From the NCBI GenBank assembly GCA_947500435.1, contig CANMRV010000002.1:372001-436000 (forward strand): a DNA stretch of 64,000 bases, read 5' to 3'. Numbering within the stretch: the stretch's first letter is position 1; each line of letters opens with the position of its first letter. Shown one piece after another: positions 18,815 to 27,369 of this stretch. The position numbers were made by a program, and so were the translations under genes. The notes beneath the pieces are model-generated. The model was not told where the DNA came from. It did not search any database and saw only the letters and a program-made list of their open reading frames with translations. The stretch is from an uncultured Flavobacteriaceae bacterium (GTDB taxonomy: Bacteria > Bacteroidota > Bacteroidia > Flavobacteriales > Flavobacteriaceae).

Positions 18815-19610
18815 TCGTATTTATTTTTAGGTTAGACTTATTTATTGAAATGCAATTCATTGTTATGGTTATGGGTTTTCTTCTAGAGCTATCAATCATT
18901 GTCATCTCTATAGCCCAGCCATCAACATCTTTTAACCATGCCTGATTACCATTCCTATTTTGTTTTACACTATAAAAAGTATTTGGAAATCTGATATTTA
19001 CATCTTTGGTTACCCAAACGCTGGCGGTCATGTCTTTGCCTGTCATTTTATATTCTTTGCAGTTGTAACCCAATATTGTTTTAGTGTTTCCCGTCGCTGT
19101 AATTTCAATATCGGCTTTATTGAAAGCTTCGTCTGCGGCGCTATCCGTTTGAAAGGACACGCCCATTTTTTGTTTAGCACCGTTGTTTTCCATGAAGGTG
19201 TACATTGTCTCGCGATCTACGTCGTAAACGGTCATGAAATTGTCTTTGATTTTTTTGTCCTTCAAAAGCATGCCAAGAAAGTTGGCGGATTCAGGTAAAA
19301 AGTAATCGATATTCATAAGATCTTTCCCAGAGGTAATTTCCATTTCAGCTCTATAGATAAAGGAATAGCTTTCGGCAGGAGCTGTTCTTGAAATACCCGG
19401 CATACGCATTCCCTTATTTTTTTTACTTTTTCTATCCAATGTAGAATCTAGAACTCTCTCGGTTTCTTCAGTAGCTTTGCGCTCAACTCTTTTTTCCACA
19501 GCTCGCTCGGCCGCTTTTTCGGCTTTTTTACCAAGCTTTTTAAAGAACTGGGCGTTTGCGGGTATGGTAAAACAGGACATCAATAGGAGTAAAACTGTTA
19601 TTTTTTTCAT
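18789..19610 (-). CDS. Secreted DUF4412-type protein
   Basis: A 273-residue protein with a signal peptide ending ANAQ. Residues 22-65 form a very basic helical stretch (KKLGKKAEKAAERAVEKRVERKATE), followed by the DUF4412-like region with YSFIYRAEMEITSG, KTILGYNCKEYKMTGKD and SVWVTKDVN. DUF4412 proteins are periplasmic or surface-located with unknown role; the phrase LGYNCKEY is the family hallmark. First or second gene of the lipoprotein run, overlapping the next gene by 26 bp. Confidence 0.85.
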   Translation of the reverse strand: MKKITVLLLLMSCFTIPANAQFFKKLGKKAEKAAERAVEKRVERKATEETERVLDSTLDRKSKKNKGMRMPGISRTAPAESYSFIYRAEMEITSGKDLMNIDYFLPESANFLGMLLKDKKIKDNFMTVYDVDRETMYTFMENNGAKQKMGVSFQTDSAADEAFNKADIEITATGNTKTILGYNCKEYKMTGKDMTASVWVTKDVNIRFPNTFYSVKQNRNGNQAWLKDVDGWAIEMTMIDSSRRKPITITMNCISINKSNLKINTNAYQNLGY

Positions 19611-19672
19611 AGGATTTATTGAGTATTAAAATGTAGGTACTATTATTTTTTAGTAATAGTTAATAATGTTGA

Positions 19673-20032
19673 TTAACCTTCGGAACAGTCTATTTCATCA
19701 GCTTCTTTCCTTGATGCTTTAATAGATTCTTCAAGCCCAGAGCGTGTAGCCGCTGGGAAACAACTTTGAAAATCCTCGTAGACATCTAAATAGTTATTGA
19801 TGGCATTTTTATAGTTCGTACAGTTTTCTACTGTGCGATCGCTACCATAGGCTTGTGATGCCTTACTTAAAGTTTCTTGTGCTGCTGTCCATTCATTTAC
19901 CCAACTTCCGTCCGCACAGCCAATAATGGGTAAACCAGCTTTGCTACAATTTGCAAACAGTACTAGGATAGCTATGCCAACACCACATTTAAAAATTGAT
20001 TTTTTTACGCCACTGTTATTTTGTTTGTTCAT
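19673..20032 (-). CDS. Very small Cys-containing lipoprotein
   Basis: A 119-residue protein with basic start and lipobox LFANC (Cys28). The mature part is helical (WTAAQETLSKASQAYGSDRTVENCTNYKNAINNYLD) with four further cysteines (GCADG, ENCTN, QSCFP, DCSEG), probably two disulphides stabilising a small helical bundle. It heads the minus-strand lipoprotein run, 62 bp upstream of the DUF4412 gene. The 295 bp between it and the AraC-type regulator hold no recognisable gene. Function unknown. Confidence 0.8.
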   Translation of the reverse strand: MNKQNNSGVKKSIFKCGVGIAILVLFANCSKAGLPIIGCADGSWVNEWTAAQETLSKASQAYGSDRTVENCTNYKNAINNYLDVYEDFQSCFPAATRSGLEESIKASRKEADEIDCSEG

Positions 20033-20327
20033 TCGGTTTGCTTTGTTGGTTTGATTGAAATTTTCAAGTATTTATTTTAATTACATCCTTAAATTGATAG
20101 AAACTTCGACTAGATTTTTTGGATACTGCTGTCGCGGTGCTCTGATACATAGAACTGCTTGAACCAACTTGGGATAGCATTCGGAAAAACCAAATAGAAG
20201 GTCTTCCTATCTACGGTTATTTGAAGACAAAACTATTTAAAAATTAAACCGAGAAAGGTAATTAGAGGAAGGTATTACACCATATGTTGCGTCATTTCGC
20301 GAATTGACCTCCAGCAAAATCGTGGAA

Positions 20328-21725
20328 CTAATTGGTTATGCGCGATATGAGTTTAAAGGGGGTCTCGTTGTATTTTCCAAAGAATGCACGTTCAAAACTC
20401 TTTTTGGAACCAAACCCACATTCTTTAGCGATTTCTTCGATTTTATAATTTCGAAATCTACTATCTTTTTGAATACGGTCATACGCATGTTCCACTCTCA
20501 AATCATTTATAAATACGGAGAACGACTTCTTATATTTTTCATTTATAAATTGACTTAAATAACGTTCAGACGTTATTTTACTTTCTGAGCAAAACGACTT
20601 TCTGGTTATGTTAGGAGTTAAGAACAATTGTTTTGAAGTGAGTTCATCAATCGCAGCAGTCATTTTTTTCATTTCACTATCACTAATAGCAATTTTCTTA
20701 CCAGGGCCTTTCTTTACATTTTTACGTTTTAGGAAAAGGTAAGTACCTATTGCGACAACTAATAATAGTATACCACCGTAAATAATATTTTTCCAGAAAT
20801 CTTTTGTTTCGGCAATTTTCAACTCCCGGATTCTTTCAACATTATAGAGATCTCTATACTTTTCAACAGAAAAACTCAAAGAATCATTTACAGCCTCGTT
20901 GTAGATTTTATGATAGGCGTTTGCCTTTTCTTGGTCGCCTAAAAGCTCATAAACACTAATTAGCTTTTGTGCAGATACCTTTATTTGCTCTGGATCTTTT
21001 GTTTCAACGGTAAGCTTTAAAAATTTATCAAAATACTTAGTCGCTTCTAGCAAAGAGTCTTGCTTCACCAAGCAATCACCAATCATAGAATACGCATAAC
21101 TTTTGGAGTTTAAGAAACTTGTAGTGTCTTTGACTACCTCAAAATTTAATTCTTTACAGCGCTCATAATTACCACTAAAAAAACTGTATTGCATGTCAAC
21201 ATGTTTTGTTAGTTTACTGTCTAAACTTGAGGTGCTTGTAATTTTGTAGGCATCCGTCAGAGATTTGCCAGAATTTATAGAGTCATTTTTACCTAAATGG
21301 AGATCCGATAGCAAGAGGTGGGCTTTTACAGTCAGTGAAGGACTTTGACTTTGTTTTACAGCCAAATCAAAATAATCGATTGATTTATCAAAATCTTTAA
21401 CAGCCGAATAAATAACGGCAATCATAAAATTGAATTTCACTCTTTGTTCATCATCCTTTATATTATCCAGCGAATTGAATGCCTGTTTTAAGGCCTCATC
21501 ATAAGCCGATTGCATAAAATATACTTTTACCAACTCATAATTAAGTGCATTTCTGCTTTGTGGTTGGTTAACTTTTTTTAAACTGGATTGAATATAGATT
21601 TTGGCAGAATCTAACTTGGCTTGTGAAAGATAATAGTTGACTTTTTGTTGAATGCTATCTTGACTTATAACGGCTTTACTTATCAATCCGAGAATTACAA
21701 GGAATAAAATTTTGAGTTTGGTCAT
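20328..21725 (-). CDS. TPR-transmembrane-AraC hybrid transcription regulator
   Basis: A 465-residue protein with a signal peptide-like start (LKILFLVILGLISKAVISQ), a periplasmic helical region of TPR-like repeats (about 30-300), one membrane helix near 312-333 (IIYGGILLLVVAIGTYLFL) and a cytoplasmic AraC-type DNA-binding domain at the C-terminus (about 365-465; IEEIAKECGFGSKKSFERAFFGKYNETPF). This one-piece sensor-regulator layout is common in Bacteroidota. It lies directly upstream of, and on the same strand as, the lipoprotein run, which makes that run a plausible target; this is inference from position only. Confidence 0.92.
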   Translation of the reverse strand: MTKLKILFLVILGLISKAVISQDSIQQKVNYYLSQAKLDSAKIYIQSSLKKVNQPQSRNALNYELVKVYFMQSAYDEALKQAFNSLDNIKDDEQRVKFNFMIAVIYSAVKDFDKSIDYFDLAVKQSQSPSLTVKAHLLLSDLHLGKNDSINSGKSLTDAYKITSTSSLDSKLTKHVDMQYSFFSGNYERCKELNFEVVKDTTSFLNSKSYAYSMIGDCLVKQDSLLEATKYFDKFLKLTVETKDPEQIKVSAQKLISVYELLGDQEKANAYHKIYNEAVNDSLSFSVEKYRDLYNVERIRELKIAETKDFWKNIIYGGILLLVVAIGTYLFLKRKNVKKGPGKKIAISDSEMKKMTAAIDELTSKQLFLTPNITRKSFCSESKITSERYLSQFINEKYKKSFSVFINDLRVEHAYDRIQKDSRFRNYKIEEIAKECGFGSKKSFERAFFGKYNETPFKLISRITN

Positions 21726-21731
21726 TGGTTG

Positions 21732-21763
21732 TAAAAATATAGCATCGCTTTAAACGATGCTAT
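21732..21763 (-). terminator. Rho-independent terminator after the DUF4252 gene
   Basis: A perfect 9-bp stem (ATAGCATCG/CGATGCTAT, 21739-21763) with a 7-base loop, followed on the minus strand by a T-rich tail (21732-21738). It separates the DUF4252 gene ending at 21787 from the AraC-type regulator. Confidence 0.65.
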
Positions 21764-21786
21764 TTGAATTACTGTTTGGTATTGAA

Positions 21787-22341
21787 TTAGTTCTCTTTCT
21801 GCTCTTCCTTTTCCTGATTGATACCAGGTGTACTTCCCATATTAAATTGATTGATAAGTCCGTCACCGAGTTTTTGAAAGTCCTCGTTTTTAGCCATTTC
21901 ACGCACTTTTACGGGGTCGAAGTTGCCATTGAAATAGAGGAAAGAACCTCGTGTAGTATTGTTGTTGTAAATCAAAATCTCTTTGACGGCGTCTCGCTTT
22001 TCACGAATAGAGACTACGTTGCGCTTTTGATTGTCATTCTTACGGTAGACTTCGATAAAGGAGCTGCCCGTCATGTTGTTCATTGAATTGTTCAGGAATT
22101 TCGTGCGTTCGGGTGTCGCACTAGGGAATTGCATATAGCGTAAATCCTTAGTGTTACCAATAAGAGAATTCATTTCGGGTGAAATGTTTCCAAGAAGTGA
22201 AAGCATAAATCGGGGTACTCGAACGGCGGTTACCTGATCGTCGTTTTTATGGGCTTCGTAGAAAGTGTCTATAGAATTATAACTTCCGCAGGAAGAAATA
22301 AAAATAAGGCTCAATAAAAAAAGTGTTCTCTTAATCATCAT
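21787..22341 (-). CDS. DUF4252-type lipoprotein
   Basis: A 184-residue lipoprotein (signal ending IFISSC). The mature part has the DUF4252 pattern: an early hydrophobic VTAVRVPRFMLSLLG, a central LRYMQFP, and a late KEILIYNNNTTRGSFLYFNGNFDPVKV. The family is found in Bacteroidota envelopes and has no assigned function. The C-terminus is polar and Glu/Lys-rich. It lies 30 bp after the pseudouridine synthase stop but upstream in transcription there is no shared gene, so it is probably the tail of that operon or transcribed alone. Confidence 0.85.
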   Translation of the reverse strand: MMIKRTLFLLSLIFISSCGSYNSIDTFYEAHKNDDQVTAVRVPRFMLSLLGNISPEMNSLIGNTKDLRYMQFPSATPERTKFLNNSMNNMTGSSFIEVYRKNDNQKRNVVSIREKRDAVKEILIYNNNTTRGSFLYFNGNFDPVKVREMAKNEDFQKLGDGLINQFNMGSTPGINQEKEEQKEN

Positions 22342-22371
22342 GTAGTGTTTTGGTTTCTAAATATAACCAAA

Positions 22372-23070
22372 TTAACAACAAGCGTTCCAAACTGCATCAT
22401 GGGGTGGTGGAGCAACAAACTCAAGCATTTCCTTTTTTACCGGATGGATAAAAGAAAGCCTTCGAGCATGCAAATGAATGCTGCCATCTTTGTTGCTTCT
22501 ATCAAAGCCATATTTCAAATCCCCTTTGATAGGAGAACCAATTGCAGTCAATTGCGAACGAATTTGATGATGCCGCCCAGTTTTTAAATCGACTTCCAGT
22601 AAATAAAAGTTATCTAACTTTTTGATGACTTTGTATTCGAGAATAGCCTTTTTACTATCTGGGACTTCTTTTCTGTTTGCGTAGGACTTGTTTTGCTTTG
22701 GATTTCGTTTCATCCAATGTGTCAAAGTATCTTCTTTCTTTTCTGGCATATTTTTGACTACAGCCCAATAGGTCTTTTTGGCTGCTTTTTCAGCAAACAA
22801 CTTATTCAGGCGCGGTAAAGCTTTTGAGGTCTTGGCGAAAACTACAATTCCTGAAGTAGGCCGATCCAAGCGATGGGCAACTCCTAGGTATACATTGCCA
22901 GGCTTGTTGTGTTTTTCTTTGATGTATTGCTTTACAACTTCACTTAGTGGTAAGTCTCCGGTTTTGTCGCCTTGTACAATATCGCCTGGACGTTTGTTTA
23001 CGACAATTAAATGGTTGTCCTCATAAATAACCTGAAGGTTTTTTGAAGTAGAGTGTTCCTTACCTGCCAC
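22372..23070 (-). CDS. RluA-family pseudouridine synthase, short form
   Basis: A 232-residue RNA-modifying enzyme that isomerises uridine to pseudouridine in rRNA or tRNA. The catalytic Asp lies in GVAHRLDRPTSGIVVFAKT near residue 67, and the RluA motifs LLEVDLKTGRHHQIRSQL and LHARRLSFIHP follow. No N-terminal S4 domain is present. Its start overlaps the lspA stop by one base, so it is translated with lspA. The exact target base cannot be told from sequence. Confidence 0.94.
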   Translation of the reverse strand: MAGKEHSTSKNLQVIYEDNHLIVVNKRPGDIVQGDKTGDLPLSEVVKQYIKEKHNKPGNVYLGVAHRLDRPTSGIVVFAKTSKALPRLNKLFAEKAAKKTYWAVVKNMPEKKEDTLTHWMKRNPKQNKSYANRKEVPDSKKAILEYKVIKKLDNFYLLEVDLKTGRHHQIRSQLTAIGSPIKGDLKYGFDRSNKDGSIHLHARRLSFIHPVKKEMLEFVAPPPHDAVWNACC

Positions 23071-23555
23071 TACATATCCAATTTTCGATAACGAATACTT
23101 AAAAATAAAATCACAAGAACCCCCATGGTAACCGAAACGTCCGCCATATTGAAGATTCCGGTTTTGAAATACCCTCCTAAATCGATGTAAAAAAAGTCCG
23201 TGACCTCACCGTGAGCAATACGATCAATGAGGTTTCCAATGCCGCCGCCAATTACACAGGCAAATGCAAAAACCAACCATTTGTTCATATCCGATCTGCG
23301 TAAAATTCTGAAAAGAAGCACCAACAAGACCAAAACAGGTAAAGCTTGTAGAAATATGAGTTTTAAAATAGGGGAGAGCTCAGAACCAAAACCTAACATG
23401 GCGCCACTATTTTCCACTTTGGTTAAAATAAAGTTTTTACCAACCAATTCTATCTGTTCGCTTGCGCTGATGTTTTTGCGAACCATGTTTTTCGAAACCT
23501 GGTCACAACCTATATTCAATAGCACCAAAGCGATTATGGCAATTCTTTGAATCAT
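23070..23555 (-). CDS. lspA: Lipoprotein signal peptidase II
   Basis: A 161-residue inner-membrane aspartyl protease that cleaves the signal peptide from lipidated prolipoproteins. Four membrane helices are visible; the two catalytic Asp lie in GGGIGNLIDRIAHG and VTDFFYID, and the early motif GCDQVSKNMV is as expected. This window alone encodes about ten predicted substrates. It lies between panB and the pseudouridine synthase in a three-gene minus-strand operon. Confidence 0.97.
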   Translation of the reverse strand: MIQRIAIIALVLLNIGCDQVSKNMVRKNISASEQIELVGKNFILTKVENSGAMLGFGSELSPILKLIFLQALPVLVLLVLLFRILRRSDMNKWLVFAFACVIGGGIGNLIDRIAHGEVTDFFYIDLGGYFKTGIFNMADVSVTMGVLVILFLSIRYRKLDM

Positions 23556-23566
23556 TTATATGTTTT

Positions 23567-23616
23567 AAAATTCCAAAACCTAATAACAATTTTTGGAATT
23601 TGTTATTTGGAATTTG
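23567..23616. repeat. TTTGGAATTTG repeat cluster between panB and lspA
   Basis: Two direct copies of TTTGGAATTTG (23592-23602 and 23606-23616) and an inverted copy, AAAATTCCAAAA (23567-23578), fill the 66-bp space between lspA and panB. The inverted pair can form a small A/T-rich hairpin within the operon. Confidence 0.5.
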
Positions 23617-23621
23617 AGTTT

Positions 23622-24440
23622 TTAGTATTGTTCCTCATCATTTGGAAAATCTCGACTTTTTACATCGGCCACATATTGTCCAATGGCCTTGCCCATCTCT
23701 TCATACAAGTTCATATACCTTCTTAAAAACCTAGGATTGAATTCATGCGTCATTCCTAAAAGATCGTGAATTACCAATACTTGTCCGTCAGCATGTTTAC
23801 CACCGCCAATTCCGATAGTTGGAATTGAAAGGCTCTCGGAAACCTTTTTAGTCAGTTGCGCAGGGATTTTTTCTAGCACAATTCCGAAGCATCCTAGTTT
23901 TTCAAGGAGTTTTGCGTCTTCCATCAATTGTTCAGCTTCATCTTCTTCCTTTGCCCGAACGGTATAGGTTCCGAATTTATAAATGGACTGTGGTGTAAGT
24001 CCTAAGTGTCCCATTACCGGTATACCTGCCGCCAAAATTCGCTTAACAGATTCTTTAATTTCTACGCCTCCTTCTACTTTGATTGCATGGGCGCCACTTT
24101 CTTTCATAATGCGGATAGCAGAACGTAAAGCCTCTTTAGGATCGCTCTGATAGCTTCCGAAGGGAATATCAACAACGACTAAGGCACGGTCAATGGCCCG
24201 AACAACCGATTGTGCATGATAAATCATTTGATCTAGTGTTATCGGCAACGTAGTCTCGTGACCGGCCATCACATTACTGGCAGAATCACCAACCAAAATT
24301 ACATCTACATTAGCGGCATCAACAATTTTAGCCATGGAGTAATCATAGGCAGTAAGCATGGAGATTTTCTCTCCATTTTTTTTCATATCTATAAGGGATT
24401 TAACAGTAACCCTTTTATACTCTTTCTTGGCAGTCGACAT
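23622..24440 (-). CDS. panB: 3-methyl-2-oxobutanoate hydroxymethyltransferase
   Basis: A 272-residue enzyme that transfers a hydroxymethyl group from methylene-tetrahydrofolate to 2-oxoisovalerate, making ketopantoate for coenzyme A. Motifs: [15 protein letters not shown], the metal Asp in [41 protein letters not shown] and [20 protein letters not shown]. Length is normal for the family. First gene of the operon with lspA and the pseudouridine synthase, a linkage without obvious metabolic logic. It shares its substrate with leucine synthesis (leuA). Confidence 0.97.
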   Translation of the reverse strand: MSTAKKEYKRVTVKSLIDMKKNGEKISMLTAYDYSMAKIVDAANVDVILVGDSASNVMAGHETTLPITLDQMIYHAQSVVRAIDRALVVVDIPFGSYQSDPKEALRSAIRIMKESGAHAIKVEGGVEIKESVKRILAAGIPVMGHLGLTPQSIYKFGTYTVRAKEEDEAEQLMEDAKLLEKLGCFGIVLEKIPAQLTKKVSESLSIPTIGIGGGKHADGQVLVIHDLLGMTHEFNPRFLRRYMNLYEEMGKAIGQYVADVKSRDFPNDEEQY

Positions 24441-24560
24441 TTAGATTTGTTTTGATGTGCTAAAAGTAAGGAGATTTCATTAGAAAGTTAGGTTGTTGTT
24501 CCGATAGCTAACAGGATGGATTTGAAATATTTCTCCTATTTTTGACCAAATCCTTTGAAA

Positions 24561-25016
24561 ATGAAACAAATACTCTCCTTATTACTAGTTCTTGTCAGTG
24601 TAAATATATGTGCTCAGGATACGGAAAAATACGCCGTTCAAAAAACAATTGAAGCCTTTTTTGAAGGTTTTCATGAGCAAGATTCTATTGCGCTAAAGGA
24701 AACCGTTGGCAATGAAGTTGTGCTTCAAACGATTGCCAAAGACTCCCTGGGAAAGGATTATGTGAGAACCGAAGATTTTTCAAAGTTTATCAAAAATATT
24801 GTTGGTATTCCAGAAACGATGAAGTTTCAGGAGACTATAAAATCCTATTCCATTCAAGTAGATGGTCCAATGGCAAATGCTTGGACTGCCTACGAATTTC
24901 ATGTGAATGATGAATTTAGCCACTGCGGTGTGAATTCCTTTCAACTAGTAAAGCAAGAGGATGCCTGGAAGATTATTTACCTCATTGATACGAGGCGTAA
25001 GGAGGGGTGTGAGTAA
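24561..25016 (+). CDS. Secreted NTF2-like (SnoaL/DUF4440-type) protein
   Basis: A 151-residue protein with signal peptide (LSLLLVLVSVNICAQ); the ATG at 24561 is preferred over a TTG two codons earlier. The mature part is one NTF2-like fold: an opening helix VQKTIEAFFEGFHEQDSIALKETV, then NEVVLQTI, and closing strands AWTAYEFHVNDE and DAWKIIYLIDTRR. Such domains bind small molecules or serve as enzymes; no active-site set is clear. It is a single-gene unit, followed by the large palindromic repeat. Confidence 0.85.
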   Translation: MKQILSLLLVLVSVNICAQDTEKYAVQKTIEAFFEGFHEQDSIALKETVGNEVVLQTIAKDSLGKDYVRTEDFSKFIKNIVGIPETMKFQETIKSYSIQVDGPMANAWTAYEFHVNDEFSHCGVNSFQLVKQEDAWKIIYLIDTRRKEGCE

Positions 25017-25022
25017 AATAAT

Positions 25023-25161
25023 TGTCAGTTCGAGTGCTTTTATTTTAAGTGAAACTCAAAATAAAATTGTATCGAGAACTTTTTTCGGTTGATAAGGTTC
25101 TCGATACAATTTTTTAAAAATCATGCTACGCCTAATTTTTAAAAAACCACTCGAACTGACA
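25023..25161. repeat. Nested palindromic dispersed repeat
   Basis: A three-part palindrome between convergent gene ends. Outer arms TGTCAGTTCGAGTG (25023-25036) and CACTCGAACTGACA (25148-25161) are a perfect 14-bp inverted repeat. Inside are a 9-bp A/T hairpin (25038-25046 with 25058-25066) and a perfect 17-bp inverted repeat (25063-25079 with 25097-25113, core TATCGAGAAC/GTTCTCGATA). Transcripts from either side would fold into a branched structure. Sequences of this style, with CTCGAACTGACA ends, are familiar from intergenic regions of flavobacterial genomes. Confidence 0.8.
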
Positions 25162-25230
25162 TTTAGGTTCAATGCACCCGTTCAGTTTTCAAGAAACAGA
25201 TTACTTCGCTGTGCTCGTCAAGACGTTTTT

Positions 25231-26565
25231 TTAAAACTCCCGATAAGGAGAATCTAAATATTGATTCGCTTCCTCTTCTACAAATCTGGCACTTTCGCTA
25301 TCCCAATGAAGGGTTTTGTTTGGAAAACGGCCAGCAATGGTTCCTAAAAGAATGGTTTCAGTTAGTCTTGATGCATAGGAGAAAGGAGCAGTAACTTGGT
25401 CTTTGCCTAAACAAGCATCTACAAATTGATAGTAATGCTTTGGACTTTCAGCAGCATAATCACGTACAGGTTCACCCAAGTTTTGAGCCATAATTTGGTC
25501 CGTAATATCTACAAATTCCCCATCAATAATTAGTTGCGGTAATTTTTGAAAGTGTGGTAAATAGAATTTTCCTTTTTCTCCTATAAACATAGCTCCTTGG
25601 TCATGAAGTTTTTCACCTCCTGGTAACATTAAATCTTCACGCTGCTTATCGGCATCAACACCATCATACCAAACCCATTTTAAAGTCTCTGCAGTGTACT
25701 TGGTGCCAGGAAATTCATAAGTTACCATGTTCTGCTCTGGATATCCGAAGCCGTTTGGTTTTCTACAGTTTGCGGTAATGGTTGTTGGAACATCCAATTG
25801 TAAAGCGTTATAGGGAGTATCAAAAATATGAACCCCCATATCGCCTAAAGTTCCGCAGCCATAATCAACTAATTTTCTCCAATTTCCTGGGTGATATACA
25901 TCTTTTTTATAAGGTCTTTCTGCTGAGGTGCCGAGCCAAAGATTCCAGTCCAAAGTTTCTGGTACAGGGTCACTTCCTTCGGGAGCAGGGCCATCATAGC
26001 CCCAGTTTTTAGGAGACCAAGCGCGTACGGTACTTACTTTTCCAATGATTCCTGATTGAATCAATTGTGTAGCCAATTTGTAATCGTAAAAGGAGTGCAC
26101 CTGAATTCCCATTTGCGTAACCAAACCTTTTTCTTCCGCCATTTTACGCATTGCCCTTGCCTCAGAAACGTGATGGGTCAGTGGTTTTTGACAATAGACC
26201 GGTTTATCCATTTCCATTGCCATCATCGAAGCCGGAGCATGTGTGTGGTCAGGAGTAGATACTACAACGGCATCAATCTTTTTCTTCATTTCCTTTAACA
26301 TCACTCTATAATCCGAAAATATTTTTGCTTTTGGATGTAATTTCTGTGCAGCTGCTAGATTGTTTGTGTCTACATCGCACAATGCTACCACATCAACTTG
26401 GGCGTGTGAAGAAATCGCACCTAAATCTTCGCCACCCATTCCGCCAACCCCTATGTGGGCTGTTCGTAAACGTGTATCTTTTTTTGAAAAAGCCCAGGCT
26501 CCGTTTGGAAGTAGCGCAAAGGAAGATGCTGCCGCTGTCTTTTTAAGGAATTCTCGTTTGTTCAT
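25231..26565 (-). CDS. Gfo/Idh/MocA-family oxidoreductase, exported
   Basis: A 444-residue NAD(P)-dependent oxidoreductase with a Tat-like leader (NKREFLKKTAAASSFALLP). The Rossmann motif is AHIGVGGMGGEDLG, followed by VVALCDVD and the family hallmark VVVSTPDHTHAPASMMAMEMDKPVYCQKPLTH, with the EKP-type Lys as QKP. The C-terminal part binds the sugar substrate. The neighbouring DUF1080 gene and the leader suggest a periplasmic sugar-modifying pathway, now often linked to 3-keto-glycoside chemistry; the exact sugar is unknown. Confidence 0.92.
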   Translation of the reverse strand: MNKREFLKKTAAASSFALLPNGAWAFSKKDTRLRTAHIGVGGMGGEDLGAISSHAQVDVVALCDVDTNNLAAAQKLHPKAKIFSDYRVMLKEMKKKIDAVVVSTPDHTHAPASMMAMEMDKPVYCQKPLTHHVSEARAMRKMAEEKGLVTQMGIQVHSFYDYKLATQLIQSGIIGKVSTVRAWSPKNWGYDGPAPEGSDPVPETLDWNLWLGTSAERPYKKDVYHPGNWRKLVDYGCGTLGDMGVHIFDTPYNALQLDVPTTITANCRKPNGFGYPEQNMVTYEFPGTKYTAETLKWVWYDGVDADKQREDLMLPGGEKLHDQGAMFIGEKGKFYLPHFQKLPQLIIDGEFVDITDQIMAQNLGEPVRDYAAESPKHYYQFVDACLGKDQVTAPFSYASRLTETILLGTIAGRFPNKTLHWDSESARFVEEEANQYLDSPYREF

Positions 26566-26582
26566 TTTTGGAATTTATTCGG

Positions 26583-27341
26583 TTATAATTTTTTGATTTT
26601 TATGTTTCTGAACCATAAGGGACTATCGTGATCTTGAATAGCAATGTAGCCGGACTTAAAAGTACCATATTTTGGGAAATCTTTCCACTTGCCCTCATTT
26701 TTTCGTTTTTCCCAGTCTTCCGTCCATGGTACAAACTCCAATAATTTCTTGCCATTTAGCCAATGTTCTACTTTTTCGGGTGTGAATATGATGCGGGAAG
26801 TATTCCATTCCATAGCTGGCTTTATGATTTTTTGATTTTCATCAGGAAGGTACATCGCGTAATCGGCACCCGTCTTTTGCCAAGGCTCTAACTTCGCATC
26901 ATTAATCTCCTCCCATTTCAGGTCGTCAAGCATTTGGTATTCTGGAGAAACTTCAGGTGGGCCCCAATCGCCTTCTTTTAAATGATAAAGCATTCCGCTA
27001 TTACCTCCTTCGGGAATCTTCCATTCCCATCGCAATTCGAAATTGTCAAATTCTTCAGCAGCATAAATAATGTCTTTTCCGCCTTTTCTTTCTTCTTCGG
27101 TTCGTTTTTCTGTATCAAAGGTTAGTTCACCATCTTTTACTACCCATTGCGGTGGAAGGTTTTCACCATTGTAAGCCCGCCAGCCCTCTGTGCTGGTTCC
27201 GTCAAAAAGATAAATCCATTCGTCTGCCTCGGAGGCAATTTCAATGGTTGAGTTTTCAATGACTTTCTTTTCAGATTTTTTATCGGTTTTGCACGACCCA
27301 AGAATCGAAATGATTAAGAATAGGAAGAAGAATTTTTTCAT
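26583..27341 (-). CDS. DUF1080 lipoprotein (3-keto-disaccharide hydrolase type)
   Basis: A 252-residue lipoprotein (signal ending ILGSC). The DUF1080 concanavalin-like beta-sandwich spans about residues 42-250: WIYLFDGTSTEGWRAYNG, FELRWEWKIPEGGNSGMLYHL, PEYQMLDD and a closing GYIAIQDHDSPLWFRNIKIK. Members of this family cleave 3-keto-glycosides or are found with them. It lies 17 bp upstream of the Gfo/Idh/MocA gene on the same strand, a pairing that supports oxidation of a sugar and cleavage of the product. Confidence 0.92.
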   Translation of the reverse strand: MKKFFFLFLIISILGSCKTDKKSEKKVIENSTIEIASEADEWIYLFDGTSTEGWRAYNGENLPPQWVVKDGELTFDTEKRTEEERKGGKDIIYAAEEFDNFELRWEWKIPEGGNSGMLYHLKEGDWGPPEVSPEYQMLDDLKWEEINDAKLEPWQKTGADYAMYLPDENQKIIKPAMEWNTSRIIFTPEKVEHWLNGKKLLEFVPWTEDWEKRKNEGKWKDFPKYGTFKSGYIAIQDHDSPLWFRNIKIKKL

Positions 27342-27369
27342 ATTGATGTTCTATTTTGATTTTTGAAAC

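Noticed and set aside
20033..20327. Possible small gene between the AraC regulator and the lipoprotein run
   Set aside because: Only shadow frames are present; the 84-residue + strand frame from 20304 is antisense to the AraC domain.
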